Shown in pieces: positions 1-5,484 of a DNA stretch of 9,920 bases. The notes under the pieces were generated by a model, which saw nothing but the letters and a program-made list of their open reading frames with translations, was not told the DNA's origin and ran no database searches. Source of the stretch: Bacilli bacterium. GTDB lineage: Bacteria > Bacillota_I > Bacilli_A > RF39 > UBA660. The stretch is from assembly GCA_016296185.1 (NCBI GenBank), contig JAEDJT010000047.1:1-9920 (forward strand), written 5' to 3'. The first letter of the stretch is position 1, and every line of letters begins with the position of its first letter. Position numbers and translations under genes: made by a program.

Positions 1-14
1 ATACATAATAACAT

Positions 15-38
15 AAAAAAAGACTTTTAACAAGTCTT
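15..38 (-). terminator. Intrinsic terminator of the tRNA-Met unit
   Basis: Read on the minus strand, a 7-bp stem (AAGACTT / AAGTCTT, + positions 32-38 and 20-26) with a 5-nt loop is followed by a run of T (+ positions 20 down to 15). It lies 13 nt past the CCA end of the tRNA. No other terminator separates the acetyltransferase gene from the tRNA, so it may end both transcripts. Confidence 0.8.
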
Positions 39-50
39 CTTATTTACAAT

Positions 51-127
51 TGGTAGCGACGGGGAGATTCGAACTCTCGACCTGCCGGGTATGAACCGGA
101 TGCTCTAGCCAGCTGAGCTACATCGCC
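51..127 (-). tRNA. tRNA-Met (CAT anticodon), elongator type, CCA encoded
   Basis: The 77-nt minus-strand sequence folds as a cloverleaf. It has a 7-bp acceptor stem (G1-U72 and U6-G67 wobbles), a 4-bp D stem GCTC/GAGC, a D loop containing GG, an anticodon loop TTCATAC, and a T loop TTCGAAT, and it ends in ACCA. The anticodon is CAT. Bacterial initiator tRNA has an unpaired C1-A72 and a GGG/CCC anticodon stem, and neither is present. The sequence resembles Bacillus elongator tRNA-Met as I remember it. A lysidine-modified tRNA-Ile2 is the other CAT option but fits less well. Two stem positions are mismatched: U27 against C43 at the top of the anticodon stem, and A50 against C64 in the T stem. 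The gene has its own promoter just upstream. Confidence 0.92.
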
Positions 128-145
128 ATAAAAGTAAGCAATTTA

Positions 146-174
146 ATATTATCATAAGAATATTAATTTGACAA
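146..174 (-). promoter_or_regulatory. Promoter of tRNA-Met
   Basis: On the minus strand, TTGTCA (169-174, one change from TTGACA) is separated by 17 nt from TAATAT (146-151), which is preceded by TG one base upstream (extended -10). Transcription would start about 12 nt before the tRNA. The promoter lies partly inside the 3' end of the upstream acetyltransferase gene. Confidence 0.65.
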
Positions 175-798
175 TACTTTTTTGCTTATTTTTTCTTTTA
201 ATCCTAAATAATTAAGTTTAAAGAACTCTTTTTTACTATTAAGTAACTTAAGAATATTCTTATCATTACTCTTCTTATAAGACAATATAATGTTTTCATC
301 ATGTGATAATTCTTGTTGTTCAGGTAGTACTATACCATTAAAAATAATTTCGTTTGTATTATCCTTATACATATTTTTAACTACATCTGTAATTTGCCAA
401 TCAAATGTTTTAATTATATTTTTAAATTGACCAATACTTGTGGAAGGCATTGTTATTAATGGTTTATCACATTCTAATTCTTCAACTGCTATTCTTACTA
501 ATTGATCACCTAATTTATTTCTTCTATAATTTGGATGTAAATATAATGTACATATTTTCTTTTCTTTACCCTTTTTTATATTACATACACCTACAATTAA
601 TTGCTTATTTTTATCAACAGCAATTATTGTATCTCTATTTCCATTATATAATCCAGGTATATGTTTATTTATAAACCAATTAGTATAATTAGGATATTCT
701 TTTTTGGCATTTACTGTAATTCTTAAGATATTATTTATTAAAAAATCTATATCCATATTAAATTTAATATATTCTGATAACTTAATATATTCTATCAT
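163..798 (-). CDS. GNAT-family N-acetyltransferase-like protein
   Basis: This 211-aa protein has the core of a GNAT fold. A strand around residues 57-74 (TIIAVDKNKQLIVGV) is followed by strand and motif A at 82-105 (ICTLYLHPNYRRNKLGDQL), the acetyl-CoA pyrophosphate-binding turn. The canonical R-x-x-G-x-G reads R-R-N-K-L-G here, so the first glycine is lysine and cofactor binding may be weakened. The acceptor substrate cannot be told. A Lys/Asn-rich tail of about 50 residues (roughly 161-211) follows the domain. The ATG overlaps the stop of the broken gene upstream (TAATG), with GGAGG 12 nt before the start (811-815), which suggests translational coupling. The gene is the last of a three-gene minus-strand unit, with tRNA-Met downstream. 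The GNAT fold is fairly sure; the function is unknown. Confidence 0.75.
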   Translation of the reverse strand: MIEYIKLSEYIKFNMDIDFLINNILRITVNAKKEYPNYTNWFINKHIPGLYNGNRDTIIAVDKNKQLIVGVCNIKKGKEKKICTLYLHPNYRRNKLGDQLVRIAVEELECDKPLITMPSTSIGQFKNIIKTFDWQITDVVKNMYKDNTNEIIFNGIVLPEQQELSHDENIILSYKKSNDKNILKLLNSKKEFFKLNYLGLKEKISKKVLSN

Positions 799-1135
799 TA
801 TTTTTTATTTCCTCCATCATTATTCTTTAATATTTTTTTACAATATGAATTAATCATATTATCATTTTCTACATTTAATAGATAAAATTCTTTAAATTCT
901 TCTATTGTCATTTCACCAGTAAGTATTTGTTGAATGTGAAATGATATTAAATCATAATCTTCTTCATAAATAACACTTCTAACATATCATTTATGTTTTC
1001 AGGTGTTAATTATGTATATGTAAATTCTCTATAATCTGGTAATTTAGCATAAGTTAATATTTTTCTTATTCTGTCAATTTTATTATTTTTTTCAACAGTA
1101 TCTTGTACTTTTTTAGGTAAATCTATTGTACTCAT
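798..1135 (-). pseudogene. Broken gene of unknown function, about 112 codons if repaired
   Basis: Reading leftward from ATG at 1135, with a strong AAGGGGG ribosome site at 1143-1149, the frame gives 41 residues (MSTIDLPKKVQDTVEKNN...) and then meets TAA at 1012-1010. The same frame continues for 11 sensible codons (LTPENINDMLE). At about 977-975 the reading must then shift by one base to enter a long open frame (VIYEEDYDLISFHIQQ..., 58 residues) that ends with TAA at 800-798. A single A lost from GAAAGT to give GAAGT would explain the shift. The distal frame is closed by TGA a little upstream, so it has no start of its own. Both halves have a similar charged, helix-like composition, so I read them as one decayed gene. 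I recognise no family. Its stop overlaps the acetyltransferase start, and an unrecognised gene lies 15 nt upstream. Two base-calling errors would be the alternative explanation. Confidence 0.7.
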
Positions 1136-1150
1136 ACTAAATCCCCCTTC

Positions 1151-1507
1151 TTATATCCATTTTGAAATATATATTCTTTTTGTTGTTCCTTCTCTATATT
1201 CATCATATGTTTTTATAATACTATCAACTAAACTATTAATAATATTAGTTGTAGTAACTATTTCATAGTATTTAAATCTGTTTTGTAATTCTTTTCTAAA
1301 TGATAAATCATTTATATATTTGTTTAATACAATATCTAAATCTTTTGCTTTTGATATTTCATTTTCGTCTTCTGGATTTGTATTAAATATAAATGATCTA
1401 TAAATATTAATTATTTTATCTGTTATAATGTCTTCTTTATAATAATCATAATTTATTATTTTATAGAAATTGGGACATTGAGATATTATATATTTATTTT
1501 TATTCAT
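1151..1507 (-). CDS. Hypothetical protein, 118 aa, first gene of the acetyltransferase unit
   Basis: I do not recognise this protein. It is rich in Ile, Tyr, Asn and Lys, has no signal peptide or membrane segment, and looks mainly helical, with an acidic patch at about 45-51 (PEDENE). It probably stays in the cytoplasm. The ATG at 1507 is supported by an AAGGGGGG ribosome site (1517-1524) spaced 9 nt away, which makes it a real gene rather than a chance frame. Its 3' end overlaps the ribosome site of the broken gene that follows, so the three genes 1507 to 163 are probably one transcript. The rseP terminator lies just upstream. I found no convincing -35/-10 pair in front of it, although TATTAT at 1541-1546 could serve as a -10. 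Confidence 0.6.
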   Translation of the reverse strand: MNKNKYIISQCPNFYKIINYDYYKEDIITDKIINIYRSFIFNTNPEDENEISKAKDLDIVLNKYINDLSFRKELQNRFKYYEIVTTTNIINSLVDSIIKTYDEYREGTTKRIYISKWI

Positions 1508-1557
1508 AAAAAAATACCCCCCTTAAAAACGTTGATATCTATAATAACTCAGTCCAT

Positions 1558-1588
1558 AAAAAAAGAAAAGAGTTTTGTACTCTTTTCT
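1558..1588 (-). terminator. Intrinsic terminator after rseP
   Basis: On the minus strand a 9-bp perfect stem (AGAAAAGAG / CTCTTTTCT, + positions 1580-1588 and 1564-1572) with a 7-nt loop is followed by six T. The rseP stop codon (TAG, 1587-1589) overlaps the base of the stem. It closes the uppS-cdsA-rseP operon and separates it from the acetyltransferase unit. Confidence 0.85.
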
Positions 1589-2642
1589 AGAATAATTTTA
1601 TTATATCGTGAATTGAAATATATATCATTAATAGCATCAACAATGCAAAGAAGATATTTGTTGCTACTGCTTCAACTTTTTCATTCACTTTTTTACGTGT
1701 TATCATTTCAATAAATAAGAATAATACATGTCCACCATCTAATGCTGGAATTGGTAGTATATTCATGATACCTAAGTTAATACTTAAATATGCAGCTAAA
1801 TATATTACATTTTGAATACCACTTTTTCTTGATTCTCCTACTACTGAGTAAATACCAACTGGTCCTGATAATTGATTTAATGATATTTTACCAGTAAATA
1901 AATTGCCAACTGTTATAAGCATTTGATCCATAACACTTACTAATTTTTGAAATGAATATTTAAATGCATTTCCTACACCTTTTCTAATAGTAGCTTTTGT
2001 ACTTATTCCAAATCTATTCACTTTTTGTCCATCAATTTCTACTTTATTAGGTGTTACTTCAACAGTTTCTTTTTCACCGTTTTCGTGTTTTACTTGAATT
2101 TCATACGTATTATCTTTATCTTTTAATAATAAAAGTAATTGCATTCTATCTAATGTTGTTACTTTTTTATTATTAATTTTTAATATTGTATCACCTGATT
2201 GGATACCGGCTTCTGCTGCAGGTGCTCCTTCTTCAACTTCATATACAACTGGTTTTAAAGTTGGAGCTCCCCAAATACATGCAATAGTAAATAATAATAT
2301 TACTGCTAATAAGAAGTTATTAAATACACCTGCACAAAGAATTATTAATCTTTGATACCAAGGACGATTACATAAGAATTTTTCTTTTGGTATTTTCTTT
2401 GTATCATCATCTTCATATACTTCTCCTGCCATTTGAACATATCCACCAATAGGTAACATTCTAATTGAGTAATCTATACCATCTTTACCTTTAAATGTTT
2501 TTATAGCTTTACCCATACCTATTGAGAATTCATAAATATGTACTCCACTTTTTTTAGCACATATAAAATGTCCAAATTCATGTACTGTTACTAATGTTCC
2601 TAATATTAATAGAAATAATAATATATTAATAATTGTTCCCAT
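1587..2642 (-). CDS. rseP: Site-2 intramembrane zinc protease RseP/RasP
   Basis: This 351-aa membrane protein is an M50 site-2 protease. Such enzymes cut transmembrane segments of anti-sigma factors, signal-peptide remnants and similar substrates within the membrane. The zinc and catalytic motif HEFGH is at residues 21-25 in the first membrane helix. The third zinc ligand motif N-x-x-P-x-P-x-L-D-G is at 294-303 (D302). A PDZ domain covers roughly 130-205 and includes GAPAAEAGIQSGDTILKIN. A conserved SGPVGI loop is at 259-264. Membrane helices lie at about 2-20, 98-122, 277-297 and 328-348. The length is a little short of the Bacillus protein (about 420) but all hallmarks are present. AAGGAG precedes the ATG at 2642. 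It is third in the operon, 15 nt after cdsA. In Bacillus, dxr usually sits between these two genes and is absent here. Confidence 0.96.
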   Translation of the reverse strand: MGTIINILLFLLILGTLVTVHEFGHFICAKKSGVHIYEFSIGMGKAIKTFKGKDGIDYSIRMLPIGGYVQMAGEVYEDDDTKKIPKEKFLCNRPWYQRLIILCAGVFNNFLLAVILLFTIACIWGAPTLKPVVYEVEEGAPAAEAGIQSGDTILKINNKKVTTLDRMQLLLLLKDKDNTYEIQVKHENGEKETVEVTPNKVEIDGQKVNRFGISTKATIRKGVGNAFKYSFQKLVSVMDQMLITVGNLFTGKISLNQLSGPVGIYSVVGESRKSGIQNVIYLAAYLSINLGIMNILPIPALDGGHVLFLFIEMITRKKVNEKVEAVATNIFFALLMLLMIYISIHDIIKLF

Positions 2643-2657
2643 ATTTCTCCTTTTCTA

Positions 2658-3467
2658 TTAGAATAAGCTAATAATATTAATTATTAATACATAACCTATT
2701 GTTATGAATGTTAAACTATCAACTCTATCTAAAATTCCACCATGTCCTGGCATTATTTGTGAGAAATCTTTTATTCCATTTTCTCTTTTTATTTTACTAA
2801 ATAATAGGTCTCCTAATTGACCTAATACTGATAATGCAATAACCATTACAATTAATAGTACTATATTAGTATCTGTTGTAATTACATTATTATAATAAAT
2901 AACTGCAATTGCTGTTGCAATTATTGTTCCAAATAAACTTCCTTCTATACTTTTATTTGGTGATACTTTAGGAATTAATTTATGTTTTCCTATTAGTGAT
3001 CCAATTAACATTGCAAATGTATCTGTCATTGTTGCAATAATAATTAAGAATAATAATAACCATCTATTATATGAAAATAATAATATTAATAGATTAAAGA
3101 ATGTTCCTAAGAATGTAACTGATCCTATTATATAGAATGCATCTTTTGTTGTATATCTTCCATCAAATTCAAATATTGTAGGAATAACTAAAGATAAGCA
3201 TGTTAAACATATAGCTAAGAAAGGTAATCCTAATAATAAATAATCTACTTTTACTCTACCAATCATAGTTACTAATAAACATCCATATGCTATTACTTTT
3301 ACATATGTTGGTAATTCTTTATGACTTTCTTTTAAGTCTAATATTTCTTTTAATCCTAAAATTCCAACTAATGATGCACATGTAATGAATGGAATTGGAT
3401 TTTTTATTAGATATAGTAATACTACTGCTATAACTAAAACAGCTGCACTAATTACTCTTTTTTTCAT
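2658..3467 (-). CDS. cdsA: Phosphatidate cytidylyltransferase (CDP-diacylglycerol synthase)
   Basis: This integral membrane enzyme makes CDP-diacylglycerol from phosphatidic acid and CTP, the branch point for phosphatidylglycerol and cardiolipin. The 269-aa protein is almost wholly hydrophobic with about eight membrane segments. The CdsA signature S-x-x-K-R-x(4)-K-D ... PGHGGxxDRxD is complete at residues 224-250, with the Mg-binding aspartates near its end (D247, D250). The conserved T-D-T (148-150) and SPNKSIEGS (169-177) segments are also present. I chose ATG at 3467 because GGAGG lies 9 nt upstream (3476-3480). A longer frame from TTG at 3482 would start right at that ribosome site. The start overlaps the end of uppS by 20 nt, which implies coupled translation. 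rseP follows. Confidence 0.95.
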   Translation of the reverse strand: MKKRVISAAVLVIAVVLLYLIKNPIPFITCASLVGILGLKEILDLKESHKELPTYVKVIAYGCLLVTMIGRVKVDYLLLGLPFLAICLTCLSLVIPTIFEFDGRYTTKDAFYIIGSVTFLGTFFNLLILLFSYNRWLLLFLIIIATMTDTFAMLIGSLIGKHKLIPKVSPNKSIEGSLFGTIIATAIAVIYYNNVITTDTNIVLLIVMVIALSVLGQLGDLLFSKIKRENGIKDFSQIMPGHGGILDRVDSLTFITIGYVLIINIISLF

Positions 3468-4170
3468 TTGTATTTCCTCCAAATCTTCTATCTCTGTTAT
3501 TGAATAAATCTATTGCTTTTTCAAATTCTTCTCTATTAAAATCTGGGAATTTAGTTTTTGGAAAATACATTTCCGCATATGACATTTCATATATCATGAA
3601 ATTACTAATTCTTAATTCACCACTTGTTCTTATCATTAAATCAATTGGTGGTAATTCTTGATACATATATTTATACATTGTTTTTTCATTAATATCTTCT
3701 ATATTAAGTTTTCCTTCTTTTACAGCTGTTGCAATTTTCTTTGTAGCATCAGCTATTTCTTGTTGGCCACCATAATTTATACAAATATTAAAGATACCTT
3801 TTGTATTATTTTTAGTTTTTTCAGTTATGTAATCCATAGCTTCTAATACATCTTTTCTTAATGGTTCTCTTCTACCTGAGAAAACAATTTTGATATTTTC
3901 TTTATGAATCGTTTCTGATTCTTTTTTGAACCAATTAACAAAGATATCCATTAAGTATTTTACTTCTTCTTCACTTCTTTTGAAGTTTTCTGTAGAAAAA
4001 GCAAATACACTTAATACTTTTACTCCTTTATCAATAATATATGGAGTTAAATCTCTTATATTTTCAAATCCTTTTTTATGACCTTGTAATGAAGGTAATC
4101 CTTTTTCCTTCGCCCAACGTCTATTACCATCTAATATAATGGCAACATGATCTGGATAATTTTTTTCCAT
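3448..4170 (-). CDS. uppS: Undecaprenyl diphosphate synthase (cis-prenyltransferase)
   Basis: This 240-aa cytosolic enzyme extends farnesyl diphosphate with isopentenyl units in the cis configuration. The C55 product is the lipid carrier for peptidoglycan and teichoic acid. Catalytic D14 lies in DGNRRWA (14-20), the FAFSTENF segment is at 56-63, and the substrate-binding signature DLMIRTSGELRISNF is at 177-191, with R181, R187 and S189 in place and E200 in the C-terminal YAEMYF. The RRFGG motif is at 228-232. The usual SNFLLWQ reads SNFMIYE, an uncommon but conservative change. AAGGA precedes the ATG. It is first in the uppS-cdsA-rseP operon, with its own promoter and no frr gene upstream, unlike Bacillus. 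Confidence 0.95.
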   Translation of the reverse strand: MEKNYPDHVAIILDGNRRWAKEKGLPSLQGHKKGFENIRDLTPYIIDKGVKVLSVFAFSTENFKRSEEEVKYLMDIFVNWFKKESETIHKENIKIVFSGRREPLRKDVLEAMDYITEKTKNNTKGIFNICINYGGQQEIADATKKIATAVKEGKLNIEDINEKTMYKYMYQELPPIDLMIRTSGELRISNFMIYEMSYAEMYFPKTKFPDFNREEFEKAIDLFNNRDRRFGGNTNEKKSN

Positions 4171-4192
4171 TTTATCAAATCCTTCTTTATAA

Positions 4193-4221
4193 ATTATACT
4201 ATTATATAGGAACTAAGGCAA
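4193..4221 (-). promoter_or_regulatory. Promoter of the uppS-cdsA-rseP operon
   Basis: On the minus strand, TTGCCT (4216-4221, four of six consensus bases) is 17 nt upstream of a perfect TATAAT (4193-4198). The predicted start lies about 15 nt before the uppS ATG, just ahead of its AAGGA ribosome site (4181-4185), so the leader is short. The -10 box is part of the inverted repeat shared with the divergent gene. Confidence 0.7.
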
Positions 4222-4253
4222 TAAATTTAGGATTTATAATGTATAGATAAATT

Positions 4254-4281
4254 TTGATATTATCCTATATAATGATATAAT
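4254..4281 (+). promoter_or_regulatory. Promoter of the AraC-type regulator gene
   Basis: TTGATA (4254-4259, five of six consensus bases) is 16 nt upstream of TATAAT (4276-4281), with TG one base before it (extended -10). A second TATAAT at 4268-4273 overlaps the spacer. The ribosome site TAGGAGG follows at 4291-4297, which leaves a leader of only about 20 nt. Confidence 0.75.
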
Positions 4282-4305
4282 TTTTGCAATTAGGAGGTAT
4301 GGTTT

Positions 4306-4770
4306 ATGACTAATAATATCGTTTTAAATATATTAGATTATATTGAATCAAATATAAATGATGAAATCTCTATTGATAATATAGCTAAAGAACTTTGTTA
4401 TGATAAATCATATCTAATGAAAGTCTTTAAAAAGGAAATTGGTTTATCTATTATTTCTTATGTTAATATGATAAGAATTATTAACAGCATTAATATGTTT
4501 CAATATGATGAATCATTATTAAAAGTATGTATGTTTAATGGTTTTAATTCTCTAGAATATTATTCTGAAACTTTTAAAATTATTACAGGAGTTAATCCAA
4601 CTGTTTATAAAAAGTTTTTAAATAATGAAGAGATTAGTAAAGTTGATTATTTAAAAATTAATCAATTTATAATAAGAATGAATACTTATTTATCTTATAT
4701 TAATGAATATAAAAATGGAATTAAGAATGTTGAAACATTTAGTTTATTATTAGAAAAGAAAACTGCATAA
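4306..4770 (+). CDS. Small AraC/XylS-type DNA-binding protein without sensor domain
   Basis: The first 105 residues of this 154-aa protein form the two helix-turn-helix units of the AraC/XylS family. The first is at about 22-46 (SIDNIAKELCYDKSYLMKVFKKEIG). The second is at about 69-98, with the family signature NGFNSLEYYSETFKIITGVNPTVYKK, matching the usual GF-x-S-x-x-Y-F-x-x-x-FK-x-x-G-x-x-P-x-x-Y-R. There is no N-terminal ligand-binding domain. Instead a tail of about 50 residues (106-154) that I cannot assign follows. The ATG at 4306 has a perfect AGGAGG ribosome site. It is transcribed divergently from uppS through mirrored promoters and may regulate itself and uppS, which is inference. 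It ends directly at a two-way terminator. Confidence 0.85.
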   Translation: MTNNIVLNILDYIESNINDEISIDNIAKELCYDKSYLMKVFKKEIGLSIISYVNMIRIINSINMFQYDESLLKVCMFNGFNSLEYYSETFKIITGVNPTVYKKFLNNEEISKVDYLKINQFIIRMNTYLSYINEYKNGIKNVETFSLLLEKKTA

Positions 4771-4798
4771 AAAAAAGATTACTAATGTAATCTTTTTT
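4771..4798. terminator. Two-way terminator between the AraC-type gene and khpA
   Basis: A perfect 12-bp stem (4771-4782 and 4787-4798, core AAAAAAGATTAC / GTAATCTTTTTT) closes a 4-nt TAAT loop. It begins right after the stop codon of the rightward gene and lies 7 nt past the khpA stop. Its A/T-rich ends supply a T run in either direction, so it can serve both convergent transcripts. Confidence 0.88.
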
Positions 4799-4805
4799 AT
4801 TTTTA

Positions 4806-5051
4806 TTAAAATGAGTCGATATTAATTTTAACTCTTTTAACTCCTTTGATATATGCTTGTGCTTGAATTAATGTTCTTAAAGCGTTAGCCATTTTACCAT
4901 TTCTTCCAATTACAAGTCCTCTATCATCTTCATGTACAATAATTTCTAAAATAGTAGAATCTTCTTCTCCACCAAATTGTTGTACTTTAACCATATCTGG
5001 TTCTTTAACAATACTTTTTACTAAGTATTCAGCAAATTCTTTTACTTCCAT
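4806..5051 (-). CDS. khpA: KH-domain RNA-binding protein KhpA
   Basis: This 81-aa protein is a single type II KH domain. The G-x-x-G nucleic-acid loop is GRNG at residues 49-52, within GLVIGRNGKMANALRTL; other members typically have GKxG or GRxG in the context IGKxGR. The family (YlqC/KhpA) binds RNA, often as a partner of KhpB/Jag, and affects cell elongation and envelope gene expression in streptococci. It starts 3 nt after the rpsP stop, so the two are cotranscribed, as in many Firmicutes. The rimM and trmD genes that usually follow are absent, and a terminator follows instead. A GAAGG ribosome site sits inside the end of rpsP. Confidence 0.92.
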   Translation of the reverse strand: MEVKEFAEYLVKSIVKEPDMVKVQQFGGEEDSTILEIIVHEDDRGLVIGRNGKMANALRTLIQAQAYIKGVKRVKINIDSF

Positions 5052-5054
5052 AGA

Positions 5055-5336
5055 CTATTTACCTTCTTTTTTAGTTTTTGATTCAGCGTATTTAGTCATG
5101 ATACCTTTTTTGCTTAATAAACTTCTTACTGTATCAGTTGGTTGTGCACCATTATTTAACCAATATAAAGCTTTTTCTTCATCAATATTAACTTGATATT
5201 CAGCTGGAATTGGATTATAAGTACCAATTGTTTCAATGAATCTACCATCTCTAGGACTTCTAGCATCAGATGCTACAATTCTATAGAAAGGTTTTTGTTT
5301 AGATCCGCCTCTTTTTAATCTTAATTTAACTGCCAT
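5055..5336 (-). CDS. rpsP: 30S ribosomal protein bS16
   Basis: This 93-aa protein matches bS16 along its length. It opens with MAVKLRLKRGGSKQKPFYRIV, continues with ASDARSPRDGRFIETIGTYNP (residues 22-42), and has the C-terminal GAQPTDTVRSLLSKKGI block (63-79), followed by a Lys-rich tail. It binds 16S rRNA and is needed for 30S assembly. The ATG at 5336 is preceded by AAGGAGG at the usual distance. A strong promoter lies about 35 nt upstream, and khpA follows after 3 nt. In Bacillus, ffh precedes rpsP. Here cotE lies upstream as a separate unit with its own terminator. Confidence 0.97.
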   Translation of the reverse strand: MAVKLRLKRGGSKQKPFYRIVASDARSPRDGRFIETIGTYNPIPAEYQVNIDEEKALYWLNNGAQPTDTVRSLLSKKGIMTKYAESKTKKEGK

Positions 5337-5366
5337 GATATTCCCTCCTTTGACTTAAGTGATATT

Positions 5367-5395
5367 AATATATCATTCTTTTTTATTAGTGTCAA
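5367..5395 (-). promoter_or_regulatory. Promoter of rpsP-khpA
   Basis: On the minus strand, a perfect TTGACA (5390-5395) is 17 nt upstream of TATATT (5367-5372, five of six), with TG one base before it (extended -10). The leader would be about 24 nt, ending in the AAGGAGG ribosome site. This is one of the best vegetative promoters in the window, as expected for a ribosomal protein gene. Confidence 0.85.
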
Positions 5396-5410
5396 CTATA
5401 TTTGGTTGAC
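5391..5410. repeat. Short inverted repeat over the rpsP -35 box
   Basis: GTCAAC (5391-5396) and GTTGAC (5405-5410) form a perfect 6-bp inverted repeat with an 8-nt centre. The left arm is the -35 element of the rpsP promoter read on the minus strand. The right arm is a mirror-image -35-like TTGACA on the plus strand, but no good -10 follows it. It could be an operator or chance symmetry around a -35 box. Confidence 0.45.
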
Positions 5411-5448
5411 AATATGTATTATTATAGTAAATTAGTTATAAAATAATA

Positions 5449-5484
5449 ATAAAAAAATGATAAACTCTATTATTGTTTATCATT
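5449..5484 (-). terminator. Intrinsic terminator of cotE
   Basis: On the minus strand a 10-bp perfect stem (AATGATAAAC / GTTTATCATT, + positions 5475-5484 and 5456-5465) with a 9-nt loop is followed by a run of T. The cotE stop codon lies in the loop, so the last four codons form half of the stem. It insulates cotE from the rpsP promoter. Confidence 0.85.

Larger units (their letters stand above)
4191..4283. repeat. Inverted repeat across the divergent uppS / AraC-type gene promoters
   Basis: A 21-nt arm at 4263-4283 reads TCCTATATAAT, then GA, then TATAATTT. The minus strand of 4191-4211 reads TCCTATATAAT, then AG, then TATAATTT, so 19 of 21 positions match. The arms face away from each other about 72 bp apart centre to centre. 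Each holds the -10 box of one divergent promoter plus a second TATAAT immediately before it. The first 11 bases of each arm fill most of the spacer between -35 and -10. Such symmetry is compatible with a shared operator for coordinated control of both genes, but it may simply reflect two similar promoters. Confidence 0.7.

Noticed and set aside
438..674. Open frames on the plus strand opposite the acetyltransferase gene, and likewise at 1478-1714, 3658-3846 and 7196-7432
   Set aside because: They lie opposite well-supported genes, have no ribosome sites and translate to Leu/Tyr/Phe-rich strings expected from the reverse of Lys/Asn/Ile-rich coding sequence.
163..1507. Toxin-antitoxin or phage-defence system in the acetyltransferase unit
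   Set aside because: The acetyltransferase (211 aa) is larger than known GNAT toxins, no ribbon-helix-helix or HTH partner is visible, and the two small proteins match nothing I know.
2658..3482. Longer cdsA start at TTG 3482
   Set aside because: The TTG abuts the GGAGG that serves ATG 3467 and would have no ribosome site of its own.
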